NCBI GenBank assembly: GCA_007922225.1 | Contig: ML679956.1 | Location: 70,548,111 to 70,612,110 of the forward strand | Source of the DNA: Emydura subglobosa | Lineage: Eukaryota > Chordata > Testudines > Chelidae | Direction: 5' to 3' | DNA length: 64,000 bases | In this document: piece by piece, positions 11,350 through 22,981 of the stretch | How the letters are laid out: each line of letters begins with the position of its first letter | Numbering within the stretch: the stretch's first letter is position 1 | Program-made: the position numbers and the translations under genes | The notes under the pieces: generated by a model | Seen by the model: the letters and a program-made list of their open reading frames with translations, nothing else | What the model was told of the DNA's origin: nothing | The model's database searches: none

Positions 11350-11524
11350 CTGATTTTTTAAATTCTAGGATGTAGTCCAGGACGATTGGAATCAGTGCAG
11401 ATGTGGGAACTTTGTGTCTATCCTTCCACCATAAACTGAATCTATGCCATTTCTGAAGATAAGTTTTTCATGTTGTAAGCTTCCTGCTATTTAGTAATAT
11501 GTGTTTAACATGTTCTAGAGCATT

Positions 11525-12590
11525 CTAGTTCTTCTTGGCAGGACATATTAGGAACCATTTAGTTAGGTGAAGTTTCTGTATATCCGGATGGAAGACCCAG
11601 CCATTGTCCTGGAATAGAAGATCATTATGAAGTGTGAGAATGATTGGTGTGTGCATCGACACCTGAAATAGGTAAGAATACCAGATATGTCTGGGCCATA
11701 TGGGTACTATCATTATCACCATGGCCTATCCATGCATATTTTGTGGATGACTCTGGACATCATTGGAATGGGTGGGAATGCACAGAGAAGGTGTTTGCCC
11801 CAATCGAGAAGAAAGGCATCCCCCATTGATCCCATCCCATCTGCTCTTGAACAGAATAGGGGGCATTTGCAATTCTGTGCTGTAGCAAAGATGTCAATGG
11901 TTGAGTGACCCCAGTGTCGAAAAATGTTTTTCAGAATCGCGTTGTTCAACTCCGACAACTGGTTTTGACTGAAGTGTCTGCTGAGGGCATCTGCAGTGGT
12001 GTTCTGGCATCCTGGTAAGTACGCCACTGATATATTGAAGCTCTCTTGGATGCACCAATTCCAGAGTTTCATTGCTTCAGTGCATAGGGAGTGGGATCTT
12101 ATTCCTTCTTGTCAACTTATATAAAACATGCATGCAATGTTGTCTGTCATCTTTATCGTCTTGTTTTCTATGAATGGGAGAAACTGGTAGCACGTGTTGC
12201 AAACTGCGCAAGTTCTAAGAGGTTTATATGTAAGCACATATCAGTTTTTGATCTCAGGTACTGTATCATATTATTCTGTAGGTGTGCTCCCCAACCTAGC
12301 AGAGATGCAGCTGTTGTAATCATAACAGAGGGTGATTCCTGTGAAAACGGGGCCCAGTCATCATGTTGATGGGTCGTGTCCACCATAGAAAGGATTTTTT
12401 TTTTACCTTGTTTGGCATCAGCAGTATTTTGTTTAAACCATGCTTGTGTGGTTTGTAGATGGTTGATAGCCACCCCTGTAGGCGTGTGTGTAGATGTGCA
12501 GGTTGCATCATGAAGGTAGTGGCTGCCATGTGTAGTAGCAATTGCAGGCATGTGTGTGCAGTTAAGGTTGGACTGTTTCTTATCAATGAT
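11525..12590 (-). pseudogene. DIRS A RNase H and Dam-like region
   Basis: The frame 11716..12072 holds the end of RNase H (SVAYLPGCQNTTADALSRHF) and then the Dam-like domain (STIDIFATAQNCKCPLFCS, GDAFLLDWGKHLLCAFPPIP). The frame 12168..12803 holds the earlier RNase H part and the RT C-terminal end (GHYLH-like, LLGWGAHLQNNMIQ, LHINLLELAQFATRA). Internal stops and shifts separate these pieces. Confidence 0.75.
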
Positions 12591-12957
12591 GTTATGTTTA
12601 TTATGGTATGAAACCTGGTTTCTGGTAATGATGCCCTGGCTGTTGTTGAGTCTAGCTATGCTTCTATGAATTCCAGTTGTTGTGCTGGATTCAAAGTGAA
12701 CTTTTCGTTGTTTATCCTGAGTCCTAGTGATTTCTTTCATTGGGTAGCTTGGATGGCTAACACTCGACTGTGTAATCCCTTCCTTGTGCAGATATGCTGC
12801 CACAACAGCAAGTACCTTTGAGAAAACCCTTGGGGCTGTAGGAAGGCCAAAGGGTAATAATCTGCATTGGTAACGATTGTCTCAGTGAAAATCTAAGAGA
12901 ACGTCTGTGTGCTGGGTGCTAGTGACATAAAAATAAGCATCTTGGAAGTCAAGGGTT
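12590..12957 (-). pseudogene. DIRS A reverse transcriptase, C-terminal part
   Basis: The RT palm continues here from 19205..19483 on the other side of element B. The frame reads AAYLHKEGITQSSVSHPSY, where copy D reads AAHLHRQGIIIFQYVDDCL, so the catalytic YxDD box is missing in A, apparently by deletion or heavy change. The junction with B follows an intact phrase AAATAAGCATCTTGGAAGTC also seen in copy D. Confidence 0.7.
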
Positions 12958-13210
12958 GAAAAAACAAGGTTATTTACCAGTAACTGATGTTATTCGAGAT
13001 GTGTTGCTGATCTCCATTCCACTATAGGTGAGTGCACGCTACCGTGCACAGTTCTTGGAACTTTTTTCCCCTTAGCTGATCCTGTAGGGCCCGCTCTGTT
13101 GCCTCCTGTAGTCCCGTGCACATGCCTCGGTATATGAGGCGCTGCCGGCCCTACGCCCCCTCAGTCCCTTCTTTCTGCCAACTCCGGCAGCGGGGACAGG
13201 GGGTGGGTTG

Positions 13211-13310
13211 TGGAATGGACATGAGCAACATATCTCAAAGAACATCAGTTACTGGTAAGTAACCTTGTTTTCTTCTTCGAGTGCTTGCTCATGTCCATTC
13301 CACTATAGGT
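13211..13310 (-). repeat. Internal complementary region of DIRS B
   Basis: The first half (GACATGAGCAACATATCTCA, then AAGAACATCAGTTACTGGTA) is the reverse complement of B's left terminus at 12959..13030. The second half (TTCTTCGAGTGCTTGCTCAT, then CATTCCACTATAGG) is the reverse complement of the right terminus at 19160..19199. This is the clearest such region in the window. Confidence 0.92.
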
Positions 13311-13329
13311 GATTAGCAAGCCATACCTT

Positions 13330-14380
13330 TGGTGGGGGGCTGGAGTTAGCGGTGAGCTGCCCTCAGTACGGCTCTGCCAAATCCAGCATCCTCTCTTGCC
13401 TTCTGGACGATGGCGTAGTGGACTGCGAAGGTATGCACCGACGACCAGGTGGCAGCTTTGCAGATGTCCTGCAGGACCACTCTCTCCAGGAAGGCTGTAG
13501 ACGAGGCCTGTGCTCTGGTTGAGTGCACTGTGATGGTGCCCTGAAGCGGCATCCTTGCCTGCTCGTAGCAGCACATGATGCACGATGTAATCCACGAGGA
13601 GATGCGCTAGGTGGAGACAGGTGAGCCTTTCATCCGGTCTACCACTATGACGAAGAGCTGCGTCAATTTCTGGAACGGCTTTGTCCTCTCCATTTAGTAG
13701 GCCAGGGCTCGTCTCATGTCCAGCGAATGCCATCTCCTCTCCTCCTCCAAGCCGTGTGGTTTGGGAAAGAACACAGGGAGAAAAATATTTTGGTTACAAT
13801 GAAATTGGGAAACCACCTTGGGCAGGAAGGCTGGATGCGGCCTCAACTGCACCTTATCCTTATAGAATACTGTATAAGGGGGCTCCGAGGTAAAGGCCCT
13901 AATCTCGGAGACCTCCTAGCTGAGGTAATGGCCACCAGGAAGGCTACTTTCCATGAAAGTATGAGCAGAGGGCATAAAGTCATGGGTTCAAAGGGGTGCC
14001 CCGTGAGTCTGGAGAGGACCAGGTTGAGATCCCAGGGAGGCACTGGGTCATGGTCCTGCAGATAAAGCCTCTCCACCCTTTTGAAGAACCTGACCGACAT
14101 GGGGTGGGAGAACGTGGATCTCCCCTCTAGCAGCTGATGGAAGGCCGAAATGGCTGCCAGGTGAATCCTCAGGCAGGCCATTGCCAGACCTTGGAGCTTT
14201 ACCTGGAGCAGGTACTCCAGGATCGTGTGGATAGGAGAGAGGCTTGGCGGACTACCCCAGGACTCTGCCCAACAGGTGAACTGCCTCCATTTAGCCTGAT
14301 ACACGACCTGTATTGAAGGTTTCCTGTTGCCCAGCAGGACTCGTTGGACATGCGCCGAGCAGGATCTCTCTCCCTCCGTC
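13330..14380 (-). pseudogene. DIRS B tyrosine recombinase
   Basis: The N-terminal SAM-like part is open in the frame 13843..14835 (LLGNRKPSIQVVYQAKWRQF, LRIHLAAISAFHQLL, SVRFFKRVERLY, FLVAITSARRSP). The catalytic C-terminal part is in other frames: H-x-x-R as TVHSTRAQAS and the downstream CKAATWSSVHTFAVHYA box with the nucleophile tyrosine candidate, both within 13346..13576. At least two frameshifts break it. YR proteins cut and join the circular cDNA into the target. Confidence 0.8.
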
Positions 14381-15305
14381 AGCCAGAGCCTCCAGGCCAT
14401 GAGGTGCAGGGAGTCCAGGTCCAGGTGCAACAGGCGACCATGACCATCACCTGGGAGAGAAAGTCGTGCCGTCTCAGGAGCTCCACAGGAGGGGCAATCA
14501 AAAGGTCCAGCAGCATGCTGAACCAATGCTGTCTCGGACAGGCTGGGGCGATGAGTATGACATCCGCCATGTCCCTCTTGCTTTTCAACAGGACTTTCGG
14601 CAGGAGCAGAATGGGCGGAAACGCGTACATAAGGGCTCCCGTCCAGTCGATGAGGAACGCGTCGGATATCGATCCGGCCTCGTGACCCGGGAGCGAGCAG
14701 AACCTCGGGCACTTTGTGTTCCAGACTGACGTGAACAGGTCCAGTTGGGGAACACCCCAGTTCTGGAAGATCAAAGTCACGACCTCTGGGTGCAATGACC
14801 AGTCGTGGCAGGGCAGGAACGACCTGCTGAGGCAATCTGCCTTGTCATTCCTCACTCCTGGGAGGTGAGAGGCAGTCAGGTGGAAGTCATGCCTCACAGT
14901 GAAGTCCCACAAGCGGGTGGCCTCCTGGCAGAGGGCCGAGGAGCGTGCTCCTCTCTGCCTGTTTATATAAAACATGGCTGTGGTGTTGTCCATCAGCACC
15001 TGCACCACCCTGCCTGTCAGGAATTGGAGGAACACCTTGCATGCTAGTTGAAAGGCCCTGAGCTCTTTTACACTGATGTGCAGGCACCTCTCCTCCCCCG
15101 CCCAGAGCCCCTGAGTGCCTAGGCTGGCGCTGATGTGGGCTCAACAACCCACATCCGAGGCATCGGAGATTAGGGTGACCAACAGGACTAGCTCCCTGAA
15201 CAGGACGCCCTTCATCACCGCCCTGGGAGTCCACCACTAATTTAGGGAGGCTAGGACTGGCGGGAGAACTATGACCACCCAGTCCAAGGGATGTCTGCTC
15301 GGCAC
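14380..15305 (-). pseudogene. DIRS B RNase H and Dam-like domain
   Basis: The open frame 14379..15035 runs from RNase H (VVQVLMDNTTAMFYINRQRG, ASHLPGVRNDKADCLSRSF) into the Dam-like domain (VPQLDLFTSVWNTKCPRF, ISDAFLIDWTGALMYAFPPI, MADVILIAPACPRQHWF). The order RT, RNase H, methylase-like, recombinase is typical for vertebrate DIRS elements. The methylase motif reads FPP where active N6-adenine methylases have DPPY or NPPY. Confidence 0.82.
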
Positions 15306-16300
15306 TTATGCCGAGGCCAACCATGCCTGAAGCAGCCTGAGCCTCAGGCGAGCCAGCCTCACTACGTATGTGCAGGCCGCCATGTGGCCCAACAGCTGTA
15401 GGCAGTGCCTGGCTGTTGTCATGGGGCACCGGTGCAGCTGGGAGATGATGGAGGCCATTGCCTCGAACTGTGGCTGAGGAAGAAAGGTTCTGGCCTGGGA
15501 AGCATCCAGGGTGGCCCCAATGAATTCTATGCACTGCACCAGGGTTAGTGTGGACTTCTGCTCGTTTATGATCAGTCCCAGCCTGCTGCACATGGAGCAA
15601 GTGAGGGTCATGCTGTCCTGCACATAAGACCTGGACCTGCCCTTGATCAGCCAGTCGTGCAGGTAAGGGAAGATTTGCACACCTCTTCATCTCAGGTGGG
15701 CAGCCACTATCGCCATGCATTTGGTGAATACCCTGGGGGCTGACGAGAGGCCAAAGGATAGGGCTGTAAATTGGTAATGGGAACCAGCCACCATCAAATG
15801 GAGGAAACGCCTGTGGTTGGGGGGGATAGACACATGGAAATATGTGTCCTTCAGGTCAAGGGCAGCATACCAGTCTCCTGGATCCAGGGAAGGGATAATG
15901 GAAGCTAGGGAGACCATGTGAAACCTGAGTCGTTTGATGTATTTGTTTAGACGACACAGTTCTAATACAGGTCTCAGACCCCCCTTTTACTTGAGGATGA
16001 GGAAGTACCTCGAATAAAACCCTTGCCCCCGTCTGCCTTGAGGGACCATTTCCACTGCTCCTAGATTGAGGAGGGTGTCCACTTCCTACAAGAGGAGTTG
16101 CTCGTGAGGGGGGTCCCTGAAGAGGGACGGGGGTATGGTGGTGGGGGGGAAGTGAATTGTAGGGCATAGCCCCGAAAGACTATCCCGAGGACCCAACAGT
16201 CTGACGTGATGCTTGCCCATTCGATGTAGAAGGGTCTTAATCTGTCTAGGAAAGGGCGGGGCAGATCCAGGGAGGTGGTAGGGGTGCCACCCTTGGGCAC
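15306..16300 (-). pseudogene. DIRS B reverse transcriptase
   Basis: Frames 15687..15917 (VSLASIIPSLDPGDWYAALD, LKDTYFHVSI, HYQFTALSFGLSSAPRVFT) and 15306..15680 (FPYLHDWLIKG, LGLIINEQKSTL, IEFIGATLDASQARTF) cover the fingers, palm and thumb. The palm YxDD box reads YLHD, with the first catalytic aspartate changed to histidine. A frame break lies at about 15684. The RT start is seen in shifted frame at 15856..16300. Confidence 0.85.
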
Positions 16301-16383
16301 ACCATCAAAACTGCCCTTTCTGATTGCCCGACCCCTTGGGAGGCTCCTGCTGGGAGGCTGAGGATGAGCTAGGGGGCTGATTT

Positions 16384-18890
16384 CACCTTCTAAACCTACT
16401 ATTTCTGTCCCTGCCCCTATAGGGCTGTAAAGGCCTAGGCGGGGCCTTGGCTGCTGCTGTGCCTGTAGCCATGACTGCTGCCTGGAAGCCTGGGGCGTGT
16501 ACAGGCCAGGGGGCGAAGCTTGGCCCTGGAATCTTTAAGACCGTGCAGCTTCGCATCGGTCCCATCTGAAAACAGGCCTGACCCATCAAAGGGGAGGTCC
16601 TGAATGGTCTGCTGCACCTCCTGTGACAGCCCTGAGGACTGCAGCCACGTGCACAGCCTCACGGCGATGGCAGAGGCCATTGCCCTACTCGCCAAGTCTG
16701 CAGCATCACTGGACGTTTGTAGTGCCGCCCTAGCCATTGTAATTTCTTCATCCAGGACAGTGGCAAAGTTTGAGGCCTGGTCTTGGGGCAGGGCCTCAGC
16801 GAACCGCCTGAGGGAGTCCCACAAGTAAAAACTGTACCTTCCAGTAGGGCCTGGTGGTTGGCAATCCTGAACTGCAGGGCTGCCGTTGAATAAATCTTTC
16901 TCCCAAACAAGCCCAGTTTCTTATTGTCCTTGTTTCTGGGAGTGGACCCCGGATGACCTTGTCTGTCCTGCTGGTTGGCCGCATCAACCACCAGAGTTCC
17001 CACCAGAGAACAGAAACTCGAACCCCTCGGCCGGGACATAGTACTTTTTCTCAGCCTCCTTCGATATAGGGGTGACCGAGACAGGAGTTTGCCACAGGGC
17101 CTTGGCAATTATAAGGACCCTGTCATGGATGGGCAAAGCCACCCTTGCTGGGGCCTCTGCCCCCAGCACGTTGAAGAGTGTATGCTCATCCTCCACTAAC
17201 TCTTTGACTTCCAGCCGTAAGTTACAGGCCACCCTCTTAAGCAGCTCCTGGTGCGCCCTGAAATCTCTCAGTGGTGCCATGTGGTCCCTGGAGGCTGCCT
17301 CATCTGGGGAGGAGGAGGAGGACTGCCAAGGTGCGACCTGTGGCTGTTCCTCCCACTCCCCCCGACGACTGGGGCACCCGTGGAGGGTCCTCCCCTGGGT
17401 CCAATTCCTCGTCCAAGGAATGGTCTCTATGGGTTTTGTCCAGTGTGAGAGGCGCAGACTGAAACCCCGATGATGGGACGGACTGTGGCCCCGGTCCCAT
17501 CTGGACGCCCCATGGACCCCAATAAGGCCATTGCTGCTGCCATTGACCCTGTGGCCAACCAGGGGCTGGCTGCGGCACCGGCTGAGGTGTCTTGTGGGGG
17601 CGTCAGCTGGACTTATTGGTGTCCCGACGGCTGCCCTCCTTTCGGGACCCCGAGCCACTGGAGCGGTGGTGCTGAGCCTGCCTCCGGCCCTTGGTGCCGC
17701 TCCATGCCAAGGACCGTCCTCTCGACGCCTCTGATGTGGAGGACAACGAGGACCGCCTCTGTCTCTGCAATCGGAGCCGATGACTGGAGGCGCGCTCCGA
17801 AGAGCTCGATGTCATTGAACGCCGTCTTGGCACCGACAACTTTCGGTGCCATTTGCCCTTAGGAGAACGGGAACGGTGCCGCTATGAGTTTCGCGGTGCC
17901 AAACCAGACTCCATTGACCGGGTTCTGCATTCCCTTGAGGGCGACCAGGTTCTGCACCGTGTCAATGCGGGCGAACTCCTCGATGCATGGCTCCCCGACT
18001 GCGACCGGGTTCTGCGCCACTTCGTTGCGGGCGACTTTCTCGGTACTGGGGATTGGGAACTGGAACTGTCCCTGCGCAGTGTGGCAGACCTTGAGCAGTG
18101 CCACCTTCTCTGCGCTGCCTCCGGTGTTGGGGACCAACTTCGGTGCCAAGGGGGGGGATCAGCTCAACGAGGTCGACTCGGAACGACTGTTAGGGGAGCG
18201 TCCTCTCTCTACCCCCAATGGCCGTCCAGCGGGAGACCTTTCCACCCCTGCCGGGGATCTCCATCGCCCTTCGGAGGGATCCAACGCAGAATTGCCCCGG
18301 GACACCAGCCCCTTCTCCCTCACGGGAGGGAGGGGCAGAGGTGGCGTAGGCAAGGCCAGCAAGACTCTTGCCACCTGAAAAGCCTCCAGGTGTCAATGGC
18401 GTCGGCAGGGGAACTCCTCCACTCCCAGGAGTCGGGGGAGTCTCCCTGCTCGGAGATGCAGGCACCAGAGAGGACTTGACAGGCAGTGGCCAGTGCATCT
18501 CTGCACTCGACCCTGCCCGTACTGGCAGCGCAGGGGAATGTCCACGCTCTGTGCACTGCCGCTTCTTCTTCATCACTGGGGATGCCTCTCGGAGCCGAGT
18601 TGCTGTCGGTGCCGGGGGTGCGCTCTGTACCGATGATACGCTCAGCACCGAGGTGGATCAGGTCGGCTTGGAGGCCGGGCAGAGCACTGCCTCCATCAGC
18701 ATGGCTTTTAACTGAATATCTCGGTCCTTTTGGGTCCTTGGTTTAAAAGCCCTGCAGATTTTACATTTTTCTTTTCTGTGCTCTTCCCCCAAGCACCTAA
18801 GGCAGTACCTAAGCACCCAGGTCATGAGGGTTGCTGTGCGGGAGAGCACATGACTTAAAGCCAGGTGACCCGGGCATGGCCTGGCCACCC
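16384..18890 (-). pseudogene. DIRS B gag region
   Basis: Gag-like protein pieces in several frames: the middle part (KEAEKKYYVPAEGFEFLFS, GLFGRKIYSTAALQFRIANH, LRRFAEALPQDQASNFATVL) at 16435..17658, the serine and arginine-rich N-terminal half at 17600..18650, and a cysteine-rich N-terminal end (CLRCLGEEHRKEKCKICRAF) at 18658..18888. The Cx2C, H and CKIC pattern resembles a small zinc-binding motif. At least four frameshifts are present. The equivalent area in G is better kept. Confidence 0.75.
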
Positions 18891-19204
18891 TAAGCCCCTC
18901 TGGGCTTCTAATCTATCTAAACTAACACTACTTAACAACTACTTAATTCAGGTAGTAAAAGAACAAAGTTCAAACAATGGAGAATGGTACTTGCGAAGAG
19001 CAAGGCTAGTTCCAGCAACCATCATGGGCGGAAAGAAGGACTGAGGGGGCATAGGCCCGGCAGTGCCTCATATACCATGGCATGTGCGTGGGATTCCAGG
19101 GGGCAACAGAGCCGGCCCTACGGGATCAGCTCAGGGGAAAAAAGTTCCGGGAACCATGCACTCACCTATAGTGGACATGAGCAATCACTCTAAGAAGAAC
19201 CAGT

Positions 19205-19490
19205 CCCTCTGTTCCAGTGCTGGTATTATGATGGAGAGTCTGCCATTCTGAATCTTTGTAGTTTTACAAACTTGTTTAGTCTTCTGAGATCTAGAATGGG
19301 CATCCATCCTCCATTCTTTTTCTGGGTCAAAAAACAGTGGGAGTAGAAGCCCTTCCCTCTGTGTCGTTGGGGAATGTGTTCCATTGCTCCTATAAATAGG
19401 AGGGATAGATATGAAGGGGGTGGTATATTACGAATGGACGATCTATGAGACCCATTTGTCTGATGTGATATCTGTTCACTCAAATTGGAT
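19205..19490 (-). pseudogene. DIRS A reverse transcriptase, N-terminal part
   Basis: The frame 19226..19483 encodes GAMEHIPQRHRGKGFYSHCF, LTQKKNGGWMPILDLRRLNK and FVKLQRFRM, the RT fingers. Its continuation lies beyond element B at 12590..12957. The same segment in D is uninterrupted (35553..36119). Confidence 0.85.
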
Positions 19491-19539
19491 GGTTGTTGTT
19501 TTTGGCACTGGATAGTGAGGGAGGTCGTTCAAACCCTCA

Positions 19540-21840
19540 ACCAAGACTTCAACATTGTTTGGCCAACAATGGTTGAGATGTCAACGGCTGGCTGTTGATG
19601 GGTTTGTCGACATCTTTGTGGTCTCTGCTTGTTCCTTTGAGGATTGTAATGTCTCGGTGTGAGTACTGTTGGTACCTATGTGGGTACGGCTGAAATCTGT
19701 ATTGTTTTCTCCTCATTGCAGGTGTATAAATTCCAAGGGTACATAAGATTGCTCGTGAGTCCTTCATAGTATGAAGTATCTCATTGTTTTTCTCAGTAAA
19801 AAGTTTGACTTTATCGAAGGGGAGATCTTCTATTTTGACGTGTAACTCTTTGGAAAGGCCAGCAGAGTGAAGCCACAACGCCCTGTGCATGACAACCGCT
19901 GTAGCTGTTGTTCTGGCAGCTGCATTGGCAACATTTAGGGAAGCCTGCAGAGCAGTTCTTGCTACAAGTTGGCCTTCTTTTATGAGTGACCTGAATTATT
20001 CGTTTTTGTTGTCTGGAATGTCACTAAGAAATTAGAGGATCTTGGCATAATTGTTGTGATCGTAATTTGACAACAGTCCTGCAAAGTTGACTACTTGTAA
20101 TTATAGTGTTGTAGATGAATACACTTTCTGGCTGAGTAAATCTAGCCTTTTCCAATCTTAATCATCAGGCATCGACCTATATGTGGGTCATCTGCCCCTT
20201 TGGTTTGTGGCATCTGTAACGAGAAAGTTAGCGAGAGGATGTGTGAATAGAAATTCCATCCCCTTGGCAGGGACGTAATATTTTTGATCTGCTCTCTTGC
20301 AGTTGGTGGGATGGTAGCCGGTGTTGTTGGCTGGTTCCACTAATGCCTCATTGATTTGGTAAAGCAATCTTTGATGAGGCTGTACTATGGAGGATCCTCA
20401 GTAATTTGTGGTGAGATTCGAGGAGGATTTCTAGATTTCTGCCACTCTTTTGAACAGCTCATGGAAGTGTTTGAAGTCATTATCGGTGGTCGGTGAAGGA
20501 GCTATTATCACCTCAATAAGTAATGAAGACAAATCATGTGCAGGGGATGATATGTCCTGTTCAATGCTTTCCTCTCTTTTCTCTATGGTTTCAGAGGTTG
20601 GCTCAGAAATAGAGGGGACAGATTGTGCAGAAGACCTAGGTCTGTGTCTGTAGGGACTGGGAGGTCTACTGTAAGTCTTAAAATAGTTTGACCATGTATG
20701 CCAGTTTGGCCATTAAATGGGATAACGCATGGGTGGTCCAAACCACCGTGGACCGTACCATGGACATGGGTGATGTCCAGTACGTTGTGTCTGTCAGTGC
20801 ACTTCAGGAGTAGTCTGGTAAGGGAGGAATGTTGGGAGGAGAATTCACCCTCTTCTCCCCGGTTGTCATCTCCACTGGAAAATGGGATTGGAGAAAGAGC
20901 ATCATCATGTGGAAAATGCACTGGAGAGGTATCTGTGCCAATCAGAGGCGACTGATGTGATGTTAATGGCATATCTCTCTGTTGGCAAAGATGTAATTTA
21001 TTCTTGTGTTTTTGAACCAGCACCAATGTCTGTGCTGTAGCCTGTATTGGTGCCATAATCGGATTCAGTGCCATGTCCATTGTCGGTGCCGGTGTTGACG
21101 TCAGTACCACAGTTAGTGCCATGATGGCTGTTAGCACCACACTCGCCATCGGTGCCATAACTGCAGTCAGTACTACAGTTGGTGCTGTAATCACTGTCGG
21201 TACCAAAGTTGTTGCGGTTGATGGCAGCCTGGTCTGGGGGGTGGTCTCTGTGCCATTTTCTTTGTCGGTGCCATAATGGAGGAGGTTGCTTTGTTTTTGC
21301 TTCTCAATTCCACAGTGGGATGTTGCAAGTCCTTCAGTGTCATGGTATGAGTGGTACGTGAGGAACATGGTCCTCGTAGGTATTTAGTCTTTGAATTGTT
21401 GTTACCCTTAGGGGCGAGTTCCTCTTCTTTGCTGGCTCCCTCCTAGGTGAGGTTGAAGCTCTGTTTCATGAGGATTTTTCTGTTTTTTTGAAGAGGGGTT
21501 ATCTAACCCTGGGTCAGAGGAGTGTCTCAAAGACTTTTCCATGAGAATGAGTTTAATTAAGAGATCCCTATCTCTTCAGGCTCTGGTTTTGAGGTTTTTG
21601 CAGTGTGTCATTTTTTAGGTAAATGAGCCTCACCCAATCATCAGACACATTGGGAGTCTCCATCTGATGTTGGGATGGCATCTCTGCAAGACATACATCT
21701 TTTAAATCCTGGTGAATCAGGCATATTGTGAGATTCCTTGGTGGGAAAGAAATGTATCCTACTCTATGTGGGAGGGAGGACAGGAGACATTTTTTTTTTA
21801 GACTGGAGAAAACTGGTAAGACTAAGTACTGACTAAACAA
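19540..21840 (-). pseudogene. DIRS A gag region
   Basis: The frame 19549..19890 holds the gag C-terminal half (HSAGLSKELHVKIEDLPFDK, NEILHTMKDSRAILCTLGIY). Upstream, 20583..21368 holds an S, T and P-rich part with a degenerate repeat of valine, threonine, alanine and proline units that comes from a GTGCC-rich DNA array at about 21030..21280. A possible N-terminal end lies at 21568..21840. The regions between are frame-broken. Confidence 0.65.
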
Positions 21841-22055
21841 AAGCTATTTCTAAGTGTAATAACTCATTGGATGAGTTAAAGTAGGAACCGCTGAGGGCTC
21901 CATCTTGGACCGCGGACAGCAACAGAGTTGCCAATGATGCCATGATACGGGAGCTGCACATGCACAACCTGGACGAGCATCACTGTAAAAATCTCCAATC
22001 AGGGACGCAAGGATGTGCCGACATCTAGAGTGGAGCACACACAGGGACACCACTC

Positions 22056-22855
22056 AATAAATAATACTAATAATCTCTCTCAGGTCTAACAGGTCTTAAA
22101 GATCACCTCATAATTATAACTTATTCTACACCAGAATAACACCGGTGTGACAAGTTGTTAGAAGATTAATTAAACAGGACAACCAAGGATAAGTTGGTCT
22201 GGGAGACTAGCAAGAGATCTTATTTTTCAATAACAGGACTTCAGGTAACTATCCCTGCAGAATGGTTTTAAAAATACTATTGTTAGGACTATGTGTTGTT
22301 TTGAAGGTGGAAATCAATAGACTCCTCTGAACTTCCATTTCATTTTCTATGTTGCTTAGAATGGAGCCATGCTTCTCCACCTTTTCTTGACAGTCATGGA
22401 TGGAATCAATTGCAATTTAGAAATGAAAGGTACAGGGTTTTGGGATCTATTTAAAGATGACGGTCTTGTGTGTCCACAACTAAACATGCCAATAATTTTA
22501 CACAAAACTGAATACCAGATAAAGGATACTTTTTAAAAAATAGCCCTTAAAATTAGGCACTGACCCAGATTATTTCCTTTTCATGTATTTCGTATAGTAC
22601 TTTATTATGCTATATATTGATAACCTTAGCTGCTTATTGGAAATACAAAATGTCTTTTCAATTTGGACATGAATCTCCAAATTCTGAAAGAGCTATTATG
22701 TCTGTCTTATCATTAGAGAATTGCATTGTTTCTCACATTGCATAAATTTGTTACCTCTAGGGGACAATTCATTTTTCAGCACAGTAACAATGGAGTAAAT
22801 AAAACAATCTCTATCTCTAGAGTCTTCATAATAGTAATAAAGTTATTATCCTTAC
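22056..22855. other. Intron sequence without recognised genes
   Basis: AT-rich intron DNA between DIRS A and the linker exon at 22856..22981. No repeat or frame recognised. Confidence 0.5.
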
Positions 22856-22981
22856 CTCTTTTTGTTTTTCCTTCCGTGTACCAGTGGAAAACATACTGAT
22901 GGTATCAGAAGTCCCAGAGGCCTGACTTAAAACCCCTGAGCTTTTCCACTGCTCTCTCCTATGCTTTAGTTGGTTTTCCTG
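22856..22981 (-). CDS. Sodium channel exon: II-III linker
   Basis: A 126-bp exon (42 codons), phase 0 at both ends, flanked by a TTTATTTCCAG acceptor and a GTAAGG donor. It encodes a basic, serine-rich piece that includes QLKHRREQWKSSG, SGTSDTISMFSTG and the end KEKQKE. The SGTSDTIS segment stands where Nav linkers carry a SSEGST-type motif. Phases fit the exons on both sides. It is the least conserved of the nine exons, so it rests on splice sites, phase and position more than on sequence match. An alternative acceptor three bases downstream would drop one glutamine. Confidence 0.75.

Larger units (their letters stand above)
12959..19199 (-). mobile_element. DIRS-type retrotransposon B, nested in A
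   Basis: A nearly full-length 6.2-kb element on the minus strand. Left terminus AAACAAGGTTATTTACCAGT, then GCTGATCTCCATTCCACTATAGG; right terminus CCTATAGTGGACATGAGCAA then AAGAAGAAC. An internal complementary region lies at 13211..13310. Domain order from right to left: gag (about 16390..18890), RT (15306..16300), RNase H (14800..15305), Dam-like (14470..14800) and recombinase (13330..14380). The host RT sequence of A stops at 12957 and resumes at about 19200 without duplication, as shown by comparison with the unbroken RT of copy D. Frames carry several shifts, and the RT motif reads YLHD, so it is inactive. Confidence 0.93.
9632..22055 (-). mobile_element. DIRS-type retrotransposon A (host of element B)
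   Basis: This element encodes, on the minus strand, gag, RT, RNase H, a Dam-like domain and a tyrosine recombinase. DIRS elements integrate through a circular intermediate and the recombinase, so no target duplication is made. The left terminus (TTCTTCGAGATGTGTGTCCC, then GTGGGTGCTCC) returns inverted in the internal complementary region at about 9911..9998. The right terminus at about 22027..22055 has TGGAGCACACACAGGGACAC. Element B cuts its RT, and a solo LTR (10878..11349) cuts the recombinase area. Without these, A is about 5.7 kb. The frames are heavily broken; it is one of the older copies. Confidence 0.9.

Noticed and set aside
17853..18479. 208-codon plus-strand frame over DIRS B
   Set aside because: It is the antisense of gag; the minus-strand frames carry the gag motifs.
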